A stretch of DNA of 64,000 bases, taken from positions 13,794,501 through 13,858,500 of the forward strand of contig NW_026623008.1 in NCBI RefSeq assembly GCF_023065955.2, in the 5' to 3' direction. This document shows, in pieces, positions 45,196-57,736 of this stretch. The notes under the pieces were generated by a model. The model had not been told where the DNA came from and ran no database searches. It worked only from the letters and a program-made list of their open reading frames with translations. Position 1 is the first letter of the stretch. Every line of letters starts with the position of its first letter. The stretch is from Ursus arctos (Eukaryota > Chordata > Mammalia > Carnivora > Ursidae). The position numbers and the translations under genes were made by a program.

Positions 45196-46102
45196 TACTG
45201 TATTCCATTTATATGATGCCATTTGTATATAAAATTCTAGAAAATGCAAACCAGTCTGTAATGACAAAGTAGAGAAGTGGTTGCCTGGGGCAAAGGGTGG
45301 AGGGAATGGTGGACTGCAAAAGAACACAAGGAAACTTCTAGGGGTGACAGCAGTGTTCTGTTTCACTATTGGAGTGGTGGTTTCACAGGTATATACACTT
45401 GTCAAACACGTTAAGTGGCTGCAGTTTATTCTACAGAAATTATACTTCCAAAAGTTACTTAAAACCAAAAATACTCCGTGTTGGTGAGAATAAAAGCAAC
45501 CAGAAGCCTCAGACTGCCTGTGGGAGTATTAATCGGTGAACCGCTTTGGAAAACTGGCAGTACCGACTAAAGCTAACCGTATGTGTGCCGTGTGACACAA
45601 CAGTTTCATGCCTTGGTATCTACCCAGCAGACATGCATCCATGTGTTCACCAGATGACTTACACCGGACTGTTCATAGAACACGGTTCATACTTGCACCG
45701 ACGGGAAGCTACCCAAGTGCCCGTCCGCACAGAAGGGCTGAGTGGATGGTGGTGCGCTGCTGTGATGGACTGCTCTGCGGCAGTGATAATGAACGACCTA
45801 CAACTGTTCCCAGGTGTTCGGCTGACGGACTCACTGTGTGATTCCATTTATAGGAGCTGAGAAGCAGGCAGAACTACTCTGTATTTGTAGAAGTCAGAAA
45901 GAAGACGATTGCCCTCGGATGGAGAGCTTTGAAAAAGGGAGCCCAAGGCAGGCTTCTGCGGATGTTGGTCATCCTCTGCGTCTTGCTCTGGCTGCTGGTA
46001 CCGTGGGTGTTTTAAGTCTGAAAATACACCTCGTGGTGCACGTAATTGTGCAGCTTTCTGTCTGTAGGTTGTATTTCAAAAAGTTTTTAAAAGACGTGCT
46101 GT

Positions 46103-46349
46103 TGGGCCGCCTAGGTGGCTTAGTCGGTTCAGTGTCCGCCTCTTGATTTCGGCTCTGGTCATGGTCTCAGGGTCATGGGACCGAGCCCGTGTGGGGCTCC
46201 GCACTCAGTGGGGAATCTGCTTGGGATTCTCCATCCTTCTCTCCTTCTGCCCCTCCCCTTGTGCGCACGCGTGCTCTCTCTCGCTCTCTCTCTCTCTCTC
46301 TCGTGCGTGCATGCACGCTCTCTCCAAAATAATAAATAAATCTTAGAAA
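46103..46349 (+). mobile_element. CAN-SINE, plus, with extended CT body
   Basis: GGGCCGCCTAGGTGGCTTAGTCGG head, a CT/CG dinucleotide run at about 46275-46300 and an AATAATAAATAAATC tail. AAAAGACGTGCTGT and AAAAGACGTACTGT flank it. Confidence 0.93.
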
Positions 46350-46589
46350 AAAAGACGTACTGTCACAGAATGGTGTCCTTGATAATTATAAAGTGAGAAA
46401 AGCAAGTTGTAAAACATGCATGATGTGTGATCCCATTTATATAAATGGAATGATAAACAATAAACTTAATCCAAATTATCTCTTGGGAATGCTGATGATG
46501 CTAGGTGGGGAGGATCATTAACTTTGCTGTTTTTATAGTGTAAGCAAATAAACACATAAGAACAGTTTCTGTTTAAAAAAGTTATCTAG

Positions 46590-46700
46590 GGGCAGGCTGC
46601 TCAGCTGGTGGAGCGTGAGACTTGATCGCGGGGTTGTAAGTTTGAGCCCCATGTTGAGTGTAGAGATTACTTAAAAAGAAAATCTTTGAAAAAATGTTTT
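46590..46700 (+). mobile_element. Short CAN-SINE, plus
   Basis: GGCAGGCTGCTCAGCTGGTGG head, TTTGAGCCCCATG and A-rich tail. AGTTATCTAGGG and AGTTATTTAGGG flank it. Confidence 0.88.
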
Positions 46701-46999
46701 TAAGTTATTTAGGGAGTCCATTTGGTTCCTGTACTTGAGGATTATGAATAATCTTTAAATGAATATGTTAAGTCTAGTTTTGTTATTTAACAGGTTAGTA
46801 CTTTAAAGTGAAAATCTTTTTAAGCTTGTTGCCAACTTTGAAATTATATTTGTGTCTATTAATGGAGTTTCTCATTGGGTGACCTGTTAAGGGGTTTGCT
46901 TTTGGTGGATGTGATGGTCCATTGTTGCCTTGGACGTCTCTGAATTCATAAACTTAAGGGTGTGGAAGCTGAGGGCCTTTAGCTGGAGAAGCAGTGCAG

Positions 47000-47295
47000 G
47001 ATAGTGAAAAGCCAAATGGGCTTGGGACAGTTACGGGCTGTCTCTGAGCCTCAATTTCCTAGTCTGTAAACTTGGTTGTCTTTTTTTTTTTTTTTTTTTT
47101 TAAGTAGGCTCCACACTCAGTGTGGGGCTCAGACTCAACCCTGAGATCAAGAGTCACATGCTGTACTCACTGACCCAGCCAGATGCCCCTCCTTGTCTGT
47201 ACGCTTGGGATGCTAGTCCCTACATGGTTTTGATGAGGCTCAGGATAAGATAATGATCTGAATGGACGTGAAAGCACTTTATAAATTGTAAACTC
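47000..47295 (+). mobile_element. MIR, plus, split by a SINE
   Basis: GGGCTGTCTCTGAGCCTCAATTTCC before and GTGAAAGCACTTTATAAATTG after the SINE at 47081-47189. Confidence 0.75.
47081..47189 (-). mobile_element. Short CAN-SINE, minus
   Basis: A 22-base T-tract, AAGTAGGCTCCACACTC, and GCCAGATGCCCC end. CTTGGTTGTCT and CCTTGTCTGT flank it. Confidence 0.88.
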
Positions 47296-47301
47296 CTAGA
47301 C

Positions 47302-47527
47302 CAGTGGTTCTCCACCGGGAGTTATTTACCGCTACCTCCTACCCCCTGGGGACATTTGGCAATGTCTGGCGACTTGCATGGTTGCCAAATAGGGGATGGG
47401 AGAGTGGGAACGCTACTGACATCTAGTAGGTAGGGGACAGGAACGCTGCCAGACATCCTACAATGTGCAGAACAGCACCAAAGGATTGTACACCCTAAAT
47501 GTCAGTAGTAGAGGTTGAAAAACCTTG
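47302..47527 (+). mobile_element. MER5A-type hAT DNA transposon
   Basis: CAGTGGTTCTCCACCGGG at the left, GGGGACATTTGGCAATGTCTGG, CATCCTACAATGTGCAGAACAG, and GAGGTTGAAAAACCTTG at the right, giving imperfect inverted ends. The 8-base flanks TCCTAGAC and CCCTAGGC fit a hAT target duplication. It is non-autonomous and has no coding capacity. Confidence 0.88.
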
Positions 47528-47529
47528 CC

Positions 47530-49374
47530 CTAGGCTTATGTAACTTCCCTCAAGTTCATACTCCCCGTGGCTCCCCTGCCACAGTCTTTCAGACTAATAC
47601 TCGCATGACACAGGCCATATATTCATATATCTATATATGCACATACTTTTTCAGCAACTGAAATCGAGGTGAGAAATGAAGTGAAGAAAAAAAAAGGAAC
47701 ACACAGAATAAAATGATTTTAAAGAAGCATAGGCCATTATTTTTAGGGCCTTAAAAAAAACCCACCACATGCATGCATATGAGAAGGATATGGGATATGA
47801 GAATATGAGTCAGTATTAATGAATGACAACGGGGAGCCGAGTAGCAAAATGGTGTGAGGCACAGCTGTTGAGAGCGGGCAGATCGCAGTGCTTTTTGGAA
47901 ACTATACAGACTTTCCAAAGTTGCTTCAGTTGGGTATCTTAGGTAGAATTTAGAGCTATTTGAGTCATAGTTAACGGTGTATATGGGAGGAATTGAAATC
48001 CACTACGTTTATGTCAAGTTTCTTTATCCAACCTAAAGCTGCATTAGAATGCTTAGGATAATTTATAATTATTGTAACACTCTGACATAATTGTTGACAG
48101 ATTTGTAGACTTACTTTGACAAATGTTTACGAGTTAGAACAAATGTTTCTGATTGTCAGAACCTGCACGTGTAAACCACTCACAATTTCTGTCTGATAGA
48201 TTTTAAATGATTAACTGAAGCGAATGACTTAAGCAACGTAACTGAGCTTTTACCAGGAAGCGGTCCTAAGAAAGCTGCCACTTTCTTGGCATCATCTCAG
48301 ATGATTAAATCGAAATCCATGAGTTGTAGGGTTTTTTTTTTTAACCATTTTAGTATAGGCCTGTATGTGACAAACCCTGAATTAATGAGCTCATCAATAT
48401 CCCATTCTGATTAAAGCAAAAATACAGTATATTACTGCTCTTGTCATGCATTGTCTTGACTTTAGAATATATGCTACTAATCTGACCAGTTCCCAGAAAA
48501 GATTGGCTGTGACCATCAAAAACTCACAACTTATTTTTCTTCTTGTTCCCACTACAACTTGAAATTCATTTTATTTCAGCTCATAACTTCTGTTTTAGAA
48601 GACTTTTTTTTTTCTTTACTCAGTTTATGAAAATTGAATTCTTGGTTTCTTTATGTGTGCAAGTCCAGTGATTTGGAGAGGTTTGTTCTTGGGGCTTTGT
48701 AGAGTAATGATGCCTTTCAGAAAGACTGTGGGCTTCTACGGGAACATACAGTCAGCTGGGTGCTGTCGCCTCTCTGGGGCCCCTTATTAGAGCCAGATTT
48801 GAGTAGCAGAGAAAAAGTCGCTTGCTCACAGAGGCCCTGAAATTCAGGTGAATCCTTCTAACACCTTTGCAAATGCTGATTTGGGATATTCCCCATTTGC
48901 ACCAACAATAATGCAAATGGTTTTAAATGCAAAACCATTGGTATAGTTTTCAAATATTTGAGCCCCTTTTCTATCTCTGTTTAGCTTTGTCCGTGACTGT
49001 GTCTTAAGGACGCCGTACTTTAGAGTCGTCCCTGAGCATGGTCGCTCCCACTGCTCACAAGTTCCTAACCCCTGACCAGAGTCACGCTGTAACGTGTGCT
49101 GCTCACCTTTCGGTTCTGCCTAGCAGGGGGTACAGGGGAGGCAGAGGCGGGGCTGTTGAGGAGAGACCCCAGTATGTAAGATACCATTTTGCAGTCAGAT
49201 GGACAGAAGAGAGTCTGTGGTCTGGACCTGTCTCCCACTTGGGCTACTGTGATGGCTTTCTCCTTCACCCCCATCTCTGATGAGGGCCTCTTCACATCTG
49301 TCCCCATTGCTGCCAGAGCAAGCCCGTTGTCAAGTGCTCATTGGATGTTGTTTCCCCGATTAATTCCCCCCCCC
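47530..49374. other. MICOS10 intron 1, unassigned sequence
   Basis: No exon, RNA gene or named repeat is recognised. Confidence 0.4.
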
Positions 49375-49570
49375 TTTTTTTAAAGATTTTATTTATTTAT
49401 TTGACGGAGACAGAGACAGCCAGCGAGAGAGGGAACACAAGCAGGGGGAGTGGGAGAGGAAGAAGCAGGCTCCCAGCGGAGGAGCCTGATGTGGGGCTCG
49501 ATCCCATAACGCCGGGACCACACCCTGAGCCGAAAGCAGACGCTTAACCGCTGTGCCACCCCGGCGCCCC
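49375..49570 (-). mobile_element. CAN-SINE, minus
   Basis: Reversed full element of the bear-like sub-form. TAATTCCCCC and TAATTCCCTT flank it. Confidence 0.95.
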
Positions 49571-49994
49571 TAATTCCCTTTTTTGCTTCCCTCCTGCTTA
49601 CAGTAGAGGCCTGGGGCCCTTTGTGTGTCATGAGAGACTTGCTCCATCTGCCTCAGACTCATAATTTGGCACCAAGGAGCTCCTGGGAGCCCCTTTCCTT
49701 TGCCCCTTCTCTAGCCCTCCCGAATGGTTTGGGTATCCTCCCAGTGCTTTTCGTGCATCCTGTTTCCGTCATTGTACCTCGCACCTCGAGTTTCTGGTTA
49801 CAGTCAGTTCCAGCACTGGACCGGGAACTTACCGGCTGCCCGGCCTAGCACAGCCGCCGCCCAGGGCAGGTCCTCAGCTCCTCTGATTAAGGGAATGCTC
49901 ACGCATGGTGTTGGCCAGGATGAATTTGGGAAAGTATTCCGTTTCCTTTGGGGAGTCAAAATTATTATAATAGCTTTGTGTATCTGTGAGGGGG

Positions 49995-50200
49995 GTGATC
50001 AAGGACCAGGCCTTTGGAGTCAGGCTGCCTGGGTTCAAATCCCAGATGTGTGACCTGGGGCAAGGTACGTAACCATTCTGTGTCTCCATTTCTTGGCCTG
50101 TAAGATGGGGCTAATAAAAGAAGTTTATCGTCAGGATTAAATGAGATAATGGGCTCCTGAAGCTTAAGTGTTTAGTGAATGCTTTTCACTTAATGCCATA
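49995..50200 (+). mobile_element. MIR, plus
   Basis: CCTTTGGAGTCAGGCTGCCTGGGTTCAAATCC, GTGTGACCTGGGGCAAG, GGATTAAATGAGATAATG. Well preserved. Confidence 0.9.
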
Positions 50201-50230
50201 CAGTGTTCCTGAAAACATTGTAGAGGCTCC

Positions 50231-50423
50231 TTTTTTTTTTTAAGGATCTTATTTATTTATTTTAGACAGCATGAGTGGGGGGGAGGAGCAGAGGGAGAGG
50301 GACAAGCAGACTCCATGCTGAGCTCAGAGCCTGACATGGGGCTCGGTCCCATGACCCCGAGATCATGACCTGAGCCGAAATCAAGAGTCTGAGCCTCAAC
50401 TGATGGAGCCACCTAGGCGCCCC
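50231..50423 (-). mobile_element. CAN-SINE, minus
   Basis: T-tract, AAGGATCTTATTTATTTATT, GA-rich body and CCACCTAGGCGCCCC end. Confidence 0.92.
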
Positions 50424-50689
50424 TGGATGTTGCAGTTTTATAAACCCAGTTGTATTTTAGATAAAGGGAATTTGGTATTAAAAGGTTATTTGATGAATGT
50501 TCTAAATAGCACCCATGTTTTTCTAGTTATCCAGATAGGTGTTCTCAGCATTTTCTTTGACAGCCTGCCCCACTACAGCCCCCAAACCCCAGACCCGCAT
50601 ACACATAGTCAGTTGTTACGTCCTGTAAATTCTGCCAACAGAATGTCTCTTCCTTTCCAAGGGATCCTACATACCTTAGATGAATCTTA

Positions 50690-51360
50690 CTAAAGCAGAG
50701 CTTCGGTCAGGTGACATACTTTAGAATACTCTTTAGGACGGCCTCCTGCCTGCTAGATTAAGTGCCGTCATGTTTTGGGGCCTTCAGAATGGCCCCATCC
50801 CTTTCTAGCCTTATCTCCTGCTCTCCCGGACATGCCTCATGCTTCAGACAGGCTGCCCCCTCCCCCGCCCCACAGTTTCCCTGCACGAGCCTTGGGTGGA
50901 GCACGTGCCCCTCAGTAGCTGTTGAGTCTACTCTTTAGCACAACTCAGATGACCCCTCTTTCTTATTTTTTTTTAAGATTTTATTTATTTATTAGACAGA
51001 GATAGAGACAGCCGGCGAGAGAGGGAACACAAGCAGGGGGAGTGGGAGAGGAAGAAGCAGGCTCATAGCGGAGGAGCCTGATGTGGGGCTCGATCCCATA
51101 ACGCCGGGATCACGCCCTGAGCCGAAGGCAGACGCTCAACAACTGCGCCACCCAGGCGCCCCTCTTGAGTATTTTAAAAAAATCTTCCCAGCTAAGTGTG
51201 TCCCTCTTCCTCTGGACCAGCAGAACATGGTCCCTCCGAGTTTTCTGGATACCTGACTTATTCTCCTTTCCTGATCACAAGCTCCCCAGGGAAGAGGCTC
51301 TGTCTTATTTATTTCTGACCTGTGTTGAGCCCCGGACTCTTGTAAATATTTGAACTTTTG
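50690..51360 (+). mobile_element. LINE2 3' region, plus, split by a SINE
   Basis: TAGATTAAGTGCCGTCATG, GGCCTTCAGAATGGCCCC, CAACTCAGATGACCCCTC, then after the SINE ACAAGCTCCCCAGGGAAGAGGCTC. Confidence 0.65.
50970..51160 (-). mobile_element. CAN-SINE, minus, inside LINE2
   Basis: Reversed full element of the bear-like sub-form. CCTCTTTCTTATTTT and CCTCTTGAGTATTTT flank it. Confidence 0.95.
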
Positions 51361-51469
51361 ATTTGTTCTTGAACAATCTTCCCACCTTCTCCCCGCTCCC
51401 TTCTCTAACCCGCCAGGATGGTTTGGCTGGTTGGGAGAGGAAGGGGACGGCAGTTACAGTGTGTGGTGC

Positions 51470-51640
51470 ACTGTTCTTCCGGGCTTTTTACACTTGTTCT
51501 GCTGTGTCATCCTCACTGTTTCCCAGTCGGGCACAGGTACTTTTAGTATTCCTGATTTCCATATGAAGAAACGGATGCTGGGAGGAGTTCTATCATTTGC
51601 CCAAGGACTGAGACACACAACTAATAAGAAACCTACTGGT
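51470..51640 (-). mobile_element. MIR, minus
   Basis: TTTCCATATGAAGAAACGGATGCTGGG and TTTGCCCAAGGACTGAGACACACAAC. Confidence 0.65.
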
Positions 51641-52345
51641 ATTCTCCTTCACATTTAACCCGTCTTACCCCCAAGTCCACACAACCTTATCACTGAAGTA
51701 GAACGCCGTGTAACAATTCCCACCTTCAAAGAAGAAACACCTGTGCCTTCTACTTAATAAATGCTCATAAATGTAGCTCGAGTAAATGTATAAGGAAGAG
51801 AAATTATTGGTTCTTGTTTCTCCATTGAGTTTTTCATTTGAATCCGGAGTAGATGACAACATAATCTCTGTAATGATAGACATGTCTATCATTAGACACG
51901 ATATCCCAGGTTCTTATATTTCCTTTCCCAAAGGCGAGAATCCAGTTATTATATTGATGGGGATGGGCTAGAAGGTTTGGGGCTATGGGGAGGGAAGGGA
52001 CTCACTGGAAGATATCCTTCTGAGCAGTTTGGATGAATTTGGATTCGTTTTATCAGCTCTCAGCCCATTTGGATTCATCTGATGTCCAGCCAGTGCACAG
52101 AGGGAAGTACTTCCCAGTTTGGGTTGTGGACTCTTTCTCATTGATTCTGAGTAATTTCAGGTTTTTGTTACCACTCCTGAAAAGTCAGACTTCCGTGGTT
52201 TCTGTTGTTTTCTTGAGGGACTGAAGAGTAACATAGCCATAAACTACCTGCCACAATGCAGAAAACACTTTGTTCTCATATGTAACATTAGACCAGTTGC
52301 CCTGCTGTTCTGCTCAACCCTCCATGAAGTTTACCCCTGTGTCTG
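51641..52345. other. MICOS10 intron 1, unassigned sequence
   Basis: No exon or named repeat is recognised. Confidence 0.4.
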
Positions 52346-52349
52346 GGAA

Positions 52350-52555
52350 AGAGCCTTGACTTTGGAGTCAGACAGCCTGGGTTTGAATTCTACTTTTTTA
52401 GTTGTGTGTACTTGGGTAAGTCAGGTCCACTAAATTGTTTCCTCTTCTGGGAGACAGGATCATAGTACACCTTACAAGGTGGTTCTGTGGATCAAATGAA
52501 ATAATGCATAGAAACAATATGCAGGGCCTGACAGCGTAAATGTTAGTACGTCCAC
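52350..52555 (+). mobile_element. MIR, plus
   Basis: CTTTGGAGTCAGACAGCCTGGGTTTGAATTC, TGTGTACTTGGGTAAGTC, GGATCAAATGAAATAATGC. Confidence 0.88.
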
Positions 52556-53825
52556 TGCACCCGCCCCCCCAGTAAGTGTAATGCGTTGTGTCTTACTGTG
52601 TTTATTGAGACTTAGCAATTCTGCTTTTTTTTTCAGTCACCCTTAAATTACTCTTCAGAGCGTTTTCTCCTTTTCCTACATGCTCTGCCCGCATGTGAAT
52701 TTATTAGCTAATTATATGTTAGTACAACGTGTACCAAACCTGTTTCTTCCTTTGTACCTTCTTGGAAAGTCGTGTGGCTGTCAGAATTCCGGAAGTTGGA
52801 TCACGTGCTACACGCACTCATTTAAAAGGACCCTTGTAGTGAGTTTGGCTTTTCTTGAAGCGGAGCACCCCAGTAATGACTCGGCATTTCCCTTCCCTGT
52901 CTTCACTGTTTTCTGCTGGCTGGCTGGCTTGTTCTGAGCAGGATCCCGGGAATTGATGTCCACCCGAGAAATCCCTGCTGACGTTCCAGCCTGCGTCTAG
53001 TCCGGGTAGCCGCAGGAGGGTGGAGGTCTCGCACAGTAGCCACCTTCTGCGTCCGCTTCCTCCGTACCCCCAGCGATGCTGACTTTTGAGAGGCTGGAGA
53101 ACACAGACTGAATTTACAGTCTCTGGGTCTTTGGTCCGGCCCACTTTCTTGGGTAGTTCACATGACTTGGCATTTACACGTGGACACCTGGACAGTCTGT
53201 CTTTGCCTCAGAGCATTAAGTAACACACTTTGGAGCTGACTTAAAACTTTTTTTTTCCCTCCTAAATTGGGCCCTGAGCATCTTTCATAAATCAGGAATG
53301 TTTCTTGGAAATGTAACTCTCACTAAACTCAGTCCCAAGGGTACTTCTCTATAAAAGCGCATTCGTGTTTGTTCTGTCATAACAAATGCATTTGATGATT
53401 GTAATAGCATTGATCGAAACCTGATTGAACAAGAACGTGTGCCCATTATAAATAGATCAGTTTGATATTAATCCATGTTCAAAGCATGAATAGAGCTTTA
53501 TGAAACACCAGATAGCCCCAGGAAAATTTTTATCATATTTTAAACGTTCTAGTCAGCCATGAGTCTGAGGGAATCCCCTGTTTTTAAGAAGAACGTCTGT
53601 CAAAACCTGAGGTGTTCCTATAAACAGTTGCTGATCCCCACACAGAGTTGGGGGGGAGGTCGTGACTTTCAGCCATGGTTCACGCACAGTGTGATCCTAG
53701 GCAAGCCAGTGGGTTGTATTTTAATAGAGGAATAACTATTACATGACACTTTTGACCTATTTTGAGTTTGATTAGAGAAATAACAGAACTTACGACCACT
53801 TGAGTTCTTTCCCAGACACTGCCAG
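52556..53825. other. MICOS10 intron 1, unassigned sequence
   Basis: No exon or named repeat is recognised. The CCACTGCACCCGCCCCCCC run near 52552 is low-complexity. Confidence 0.4.
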
Positions 53826-53829
53826 ATGC

Positions 53830-53960
53830 CTTCCGTTTTCCTGAAACAGCAACCCTGTGAGATTGTGTTTACTCTATAGCCTAGCGGGCTGAGGCCAGGT
53901 GACCTCAGTAATGGACGTGCGGTCAGAGAGCTAGCGGCCGAACAGTGGTTGACATAGGCC
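53830..53960 (-). mobile_element. MIR, minus
   Basis: CCTGAAACAGCAACCCTGTGAG, GGGCTGAGGCCAGGTGACC and GTCAGAGAGCTAGCGGCCG. Confidence 0.6.
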
Positions 53961-54344
53961 CATCTCGTGATGACACCAGTCCTCTTGCCATGCCACTTGG
54001 TGGGAGACTAAAGCCCTCCTTGCTTTAGAACTTTTCTGTTTTCTTTCAGACATTTATGAATAAAGTTGCTTGGCACGTGGCTTCTAGGGATCTGAAAGAC
54101 TTGCTTGGAATTCCTGAAGCTTCTCATATTCACAAAATTGCCAGTGCAGTGGTACTTAAGTTTTTACTCCTACATTTCGATATAAGTTATAGAAATTAAA
54201 ATGGAGTTGCTTTGCATTTTTACTTAATTTTTAGATACAGGTCAGATTTTAGCGTTGATAACTATACATTAGGCTCATAAATTTATTAGGAGCTTTGTTT
54301 AACGTGTGAAATATAAGTCCACTTCTCATGGCAAGCACTGAGTA

Positions 54345-54475
54345 ATGTAGAGAATTGTTGAAACCACTGTATTGTGCACCTGAAACTAATATGACATCTG
54401 TTAACTATACTGGAATTAAAATTAAAAACTTAATAAAAATGAAAAATCAAAAATAAATAAAAATAAAATGGTAAA
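54345..54475 (+). mobile_element. L1 3' end, plus
   Basis: CCACTGTATTGTGCACCTGAAACTAATATGAC then TTAACTATACTGGAATTAAAATT and an A-rich tail. Confidence 0.8.
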
Positions 54476-55338
54476 CATAAGCTGGAAGGAGAACTTAATA
54501 TTGTATAATAAAGTTATTAATAAAATGGGCCCATGGTCTCCCCCCCCCCCCCGTGATCTTTCCTGGAAATGTTAGTTCTAAGTGACTTGATGAGGATTTT
54601 TTTTCTGTGCCCCTCTAAACAGTGAGTGCCGCCTCCTGGCCCTACAAGTCCGTTGGCAAGTGCAGCTTTTACCAAGTCGGTTCCGCAAGAGCGTGGATTG
54701 CTCCAACTTGTTCTGCGTAGGGGCTCACGTCCAAAGTACACTTCTACCCCGAGACTGCAATCCGACTGTGTAGCCTGCTTGTTAAATCTTGCCGATTATG
54801 CTTGCTTCTTAATGATCAGCAGTGAAGTAAAGCGTTATGCTGGGTGGCATGGCAAGAGCTAAGATTTTTCTAAATAAAGTTGGAACCGGAAGTTGTCCAC
54901 ATGTCACAGTAATGGCCGTCAACATATATTTATTTCCTCCCCTTCCTTACACAGAACGTGGCTTAAGGCGTACACGGATGGACTGCTTTGGGTTGCTATT
55001 CTTTTAAATCTGTTACAAAACCCGCTTGGGCATAAGCTACGGCAATATTGTACATGTATTTTATGTGTCGCTAGTGGGAGTGAGTGAGTTCTTGTTTTCT
55101 TATTAAAATAGTATCAGATGAACTGCTAAGGAATTGGTCCTTCCTAAAAATTTGTGTTTCTGTCCTAGCCAGCTTTATGATGTCCTTTTGGGCACTAAGC
55201 GTGCACTGAAGTGCAGGATTAGATTGATTTGGAGTCCTTTCTTTTTGAAAGAGTTTGTGCCAATTCTTTTTCCTTTCCAAAAGAAATGGTTTCAGAGCAT
55301 GGGCTCCTTGCCTAATGTCAATTCCATAAGGCTCCTCT

Positions 55339-55375
<37 letters not shown>

Positions 55376-56695
55376 TGCCTTGCCCCCTCCTTCCCCTCAT
55401 AACTGTGGACTTTGCCATGGGGAAGATGTGTACCTATCATCAGGCATTTCTTTCCTTTAGGGTGATTTGTCATTCCAGACAGAGCAAAAGAACAGGCTTG
55501 AGTGGGGGGAAGGCGAAGTTATATAAACTTTATTCATAGTTAAATATTTGCTTCCAGGGAAGGTGAAAAATGCTTTGTACTTTTTCCTTTGGCTTTTTTC
55601 CTCTAAGAGAGCTTGTCATGCAACAACACAAAAAAGTGGCCAAAGGCGGAGAAAGCTCTTCTCTTTTCCATGTTGGTTTGTTTTTATTGTAAGACAAACC
55701 TTTCATGTTTTATTGTTACGAAGTTTAAATGTGGCCTAGAGGTGCCAATCTTTAGTGGAAACAGCTGCAGAGTGGGTGTCCCCGGATCAGGTGGGACTTT
55801 CTTTGAAGCAGCATGTTGCCTTTTAAAAGAAATCCAGCATGTGAGAACTTGAGCCTGTAAAACTCATCAGCGGCTCCGCCGTTGCTAATCTCTCAAATAA
55901 CCGAGATAGCTAAGTTTAAATAAAACATGGGCATTGAAAAAATCAGTTTCTGTATTACTTTTTTCTGAGGAGAACAGTCTTGTTATTTTGTGTCTTAAAA
56001 ACACAGAAATGGAGGGGGGAAAATCACTCTTAAGAATTGAAGAGGTAGCAGCCCAGTTGAAGGCCGTCGAGCACCCTCCATCTTTTGCTCAGTCTGAACT
56101 GGGATTTGGAGCTCAGATGTGCGGGTAGGTGCCTTTGCTGGGAGCAGAACTCGGTGTTGGGCATATACCTGAGCTTAAGTGTCTGGGGTAAAGCTTTCCT
56201 GTGTTGCATTGATTGATGCCGAGACATTTCTCGTCTCTGTGGTGAGTGATGCTGGTAACAGTGGGTTACCATCATTCTTGGTCTACTACTTGGAAAAGTT
56301 GAGCTTCTGAGAGCTTTCTTTCCTTGGGGAAAAATAGGAGAGACAGGCATGGAGTCAGAAGGATAAGAAAAATGCTGAAATATTTTCCTTTTGGGCTTTT
56401 GATTTGTTTGCCAAAAAATTGCCTTCCAGATGGAGAAGACCAAAAGCTCTGATTGTAAGCCATTATGTTTTTACTGGCCTACCTCCCCATCCCATTGCCT
56501 GGTTTGAAATCTGTAAGCCAGTCCAAATCCTTTACCTCATTTTCTACTACCAATTTACTGTCTTACTCATCTTCCAGCTGCAAGGGGGTGAGGCAAGTTG
56601 CTTTGAAATAGAACCCAGTGCCATTTTATAAGCTGGGCGACAGCAGATTCTCGCCAAGGAGTATCAATCGTGATAGCTTTCATTTCTCTGAAGCT
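54476..56695. other. MICOS10 intron 1, mostly unassigned
   Basis: Contains a C run at 54540-54551 and the (GT)n at 55338-55374. No exon, RNA gene or named transposon is recognised. Confidence 0.4.
55338..55374. repeat. (GT)n microsatellite
   Basis: About eighteen GT units. Confidence 0.95.
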
Positions 56696-56698
56696 CTT

Positions 56699-56906
56699 TT
56701 TTTTTTTTTAAGATTTTTTTTTTAATTTATTTATTCGACAGAGATAGAGACAGCCAGCGAGAGAGGGAACACAAGCAGGGGGAGTGGGAGAGGAAGAAGC
56801 AGGCTCCCAGCGGAGGAGCCTGATGCGGGGCTCGATCCCAGAACGCCGGGATCACGCCCTGAGCCGAAGGCAGACGCTTAACCGCTGTGCCACCCAGGCG
56901 CCCCTA
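56699..56906 (-). mobile_element. CAN-SINE, minus
   Basis: Reversed full element. ATTTCTCTGAAGCTCTT (56682-56698 and 56907-56923) is a perfect target duplication. Confidence 0.97.
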
Positions 56907-57189
56907 ATTTCTCTGAAGCTCTTGAATCTCACCTACCAGGTGGACTTCTGTCTGTGACGTGTGCAGTAGGATTAGTCTGGGAATGGATCTGAACAAGCCC
57001 TTTGGCCTTGTGCAGACTTGTTACTGCCCCGGTTGCTGAGCGTTCTGGGCTGTTGCATGGGAAGCACAATTTGGTTTTTGGCTGTATCTTACTTCAGTGG
57101 CAGTAGAAATCTTGACACTCCAGTTTTCCCTTGGAAGCTAGTGATTGTGTCAGGGTTGAAATTGTAGGGGACTCCAGTGTCAAGACATA

Positions 57190-57320
57190 GCGGGTAGAGT
57201 GGCTTTGGAGTCTGGCAGACCTGGGCCCCGTTCACTGCTCTACCACTAACTGAACAGAGTACCCTTGAGCAGATTATTTTTTGCATCTGAAAAATGGGGG
57301 ATGATACTGTATCAGATTGT
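57190..57320 (+). mobile_element. MIR, plus
   Basis: GGGTAGAGTGGCTTTGGAGTCTGGCAGACCTGGG, CTACCACTAACTGAACAGAG and CATCTGAAAAATGGGGG. Confidence 0.8.
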
Positions 57321-57525
57321 CGTTTGGTTTGAAAGAGAATTTGGGGGCAGGGAGGGGGAGAGAATGGTGGGTAGTCATGGGAAGTACCAAAATGTTAATT
57401 CCTTTTTCTTCAGATGATGTCAGCCTTGAACAGGTTTAACTATTGTGGTCTATCTGGCTTCCCACCATGTTATAAATTATATGGACATTGGGGTGACACG
57501 AGTGATTTTGAGATACTGCATTTTG

Positions 57526-57719
57526 TTTGTTTTTTTAAAGATTTTATTTATTCATCTGACAGAGAGAGCCAGCGAGAGAGGGAACACAAGCAGGGGGAGC
57601 GGGAGAGGAAGAAGCAGGCTCATAGCAGAGGAGCCTGATGTGGGGCTCGATCCCAGAACGCTGGGATCACGCCCTGAGCCGAAGGCAGATGCTTAACGAC
57701 TGCGCCACCCAGGCGCCCC
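57526..57719 (-). mobile_element. CAN-SINE, minus
   Basis: Reversed full element. TGAGATACTGCATTTTG flanks it perfectly (57509-57525 and 57720-57736). Confidence 0.97.
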
Positions 57720-57736
57720 TGAGATACTGCATTTTG

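Larger units (their letters stand above)
43310..46570 (+). mobile_element. L1-derived array, plus, broken by five CAN-SINEs
   Basis: Forward L1 ORF2/3' sequence: AAAGCTACAGTAAATGAGACAGTGG, TTGTGCTAGAATAGCTGGGTATCC, CACCATTAAAAGCACGAAAAGGC, GGTCATTAGGGAAATGCAAAT, and a second 3'-like section from about 45480. All frames are broken. It lies sense to MICOS10 in intron 1. Confidence 0.8.
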
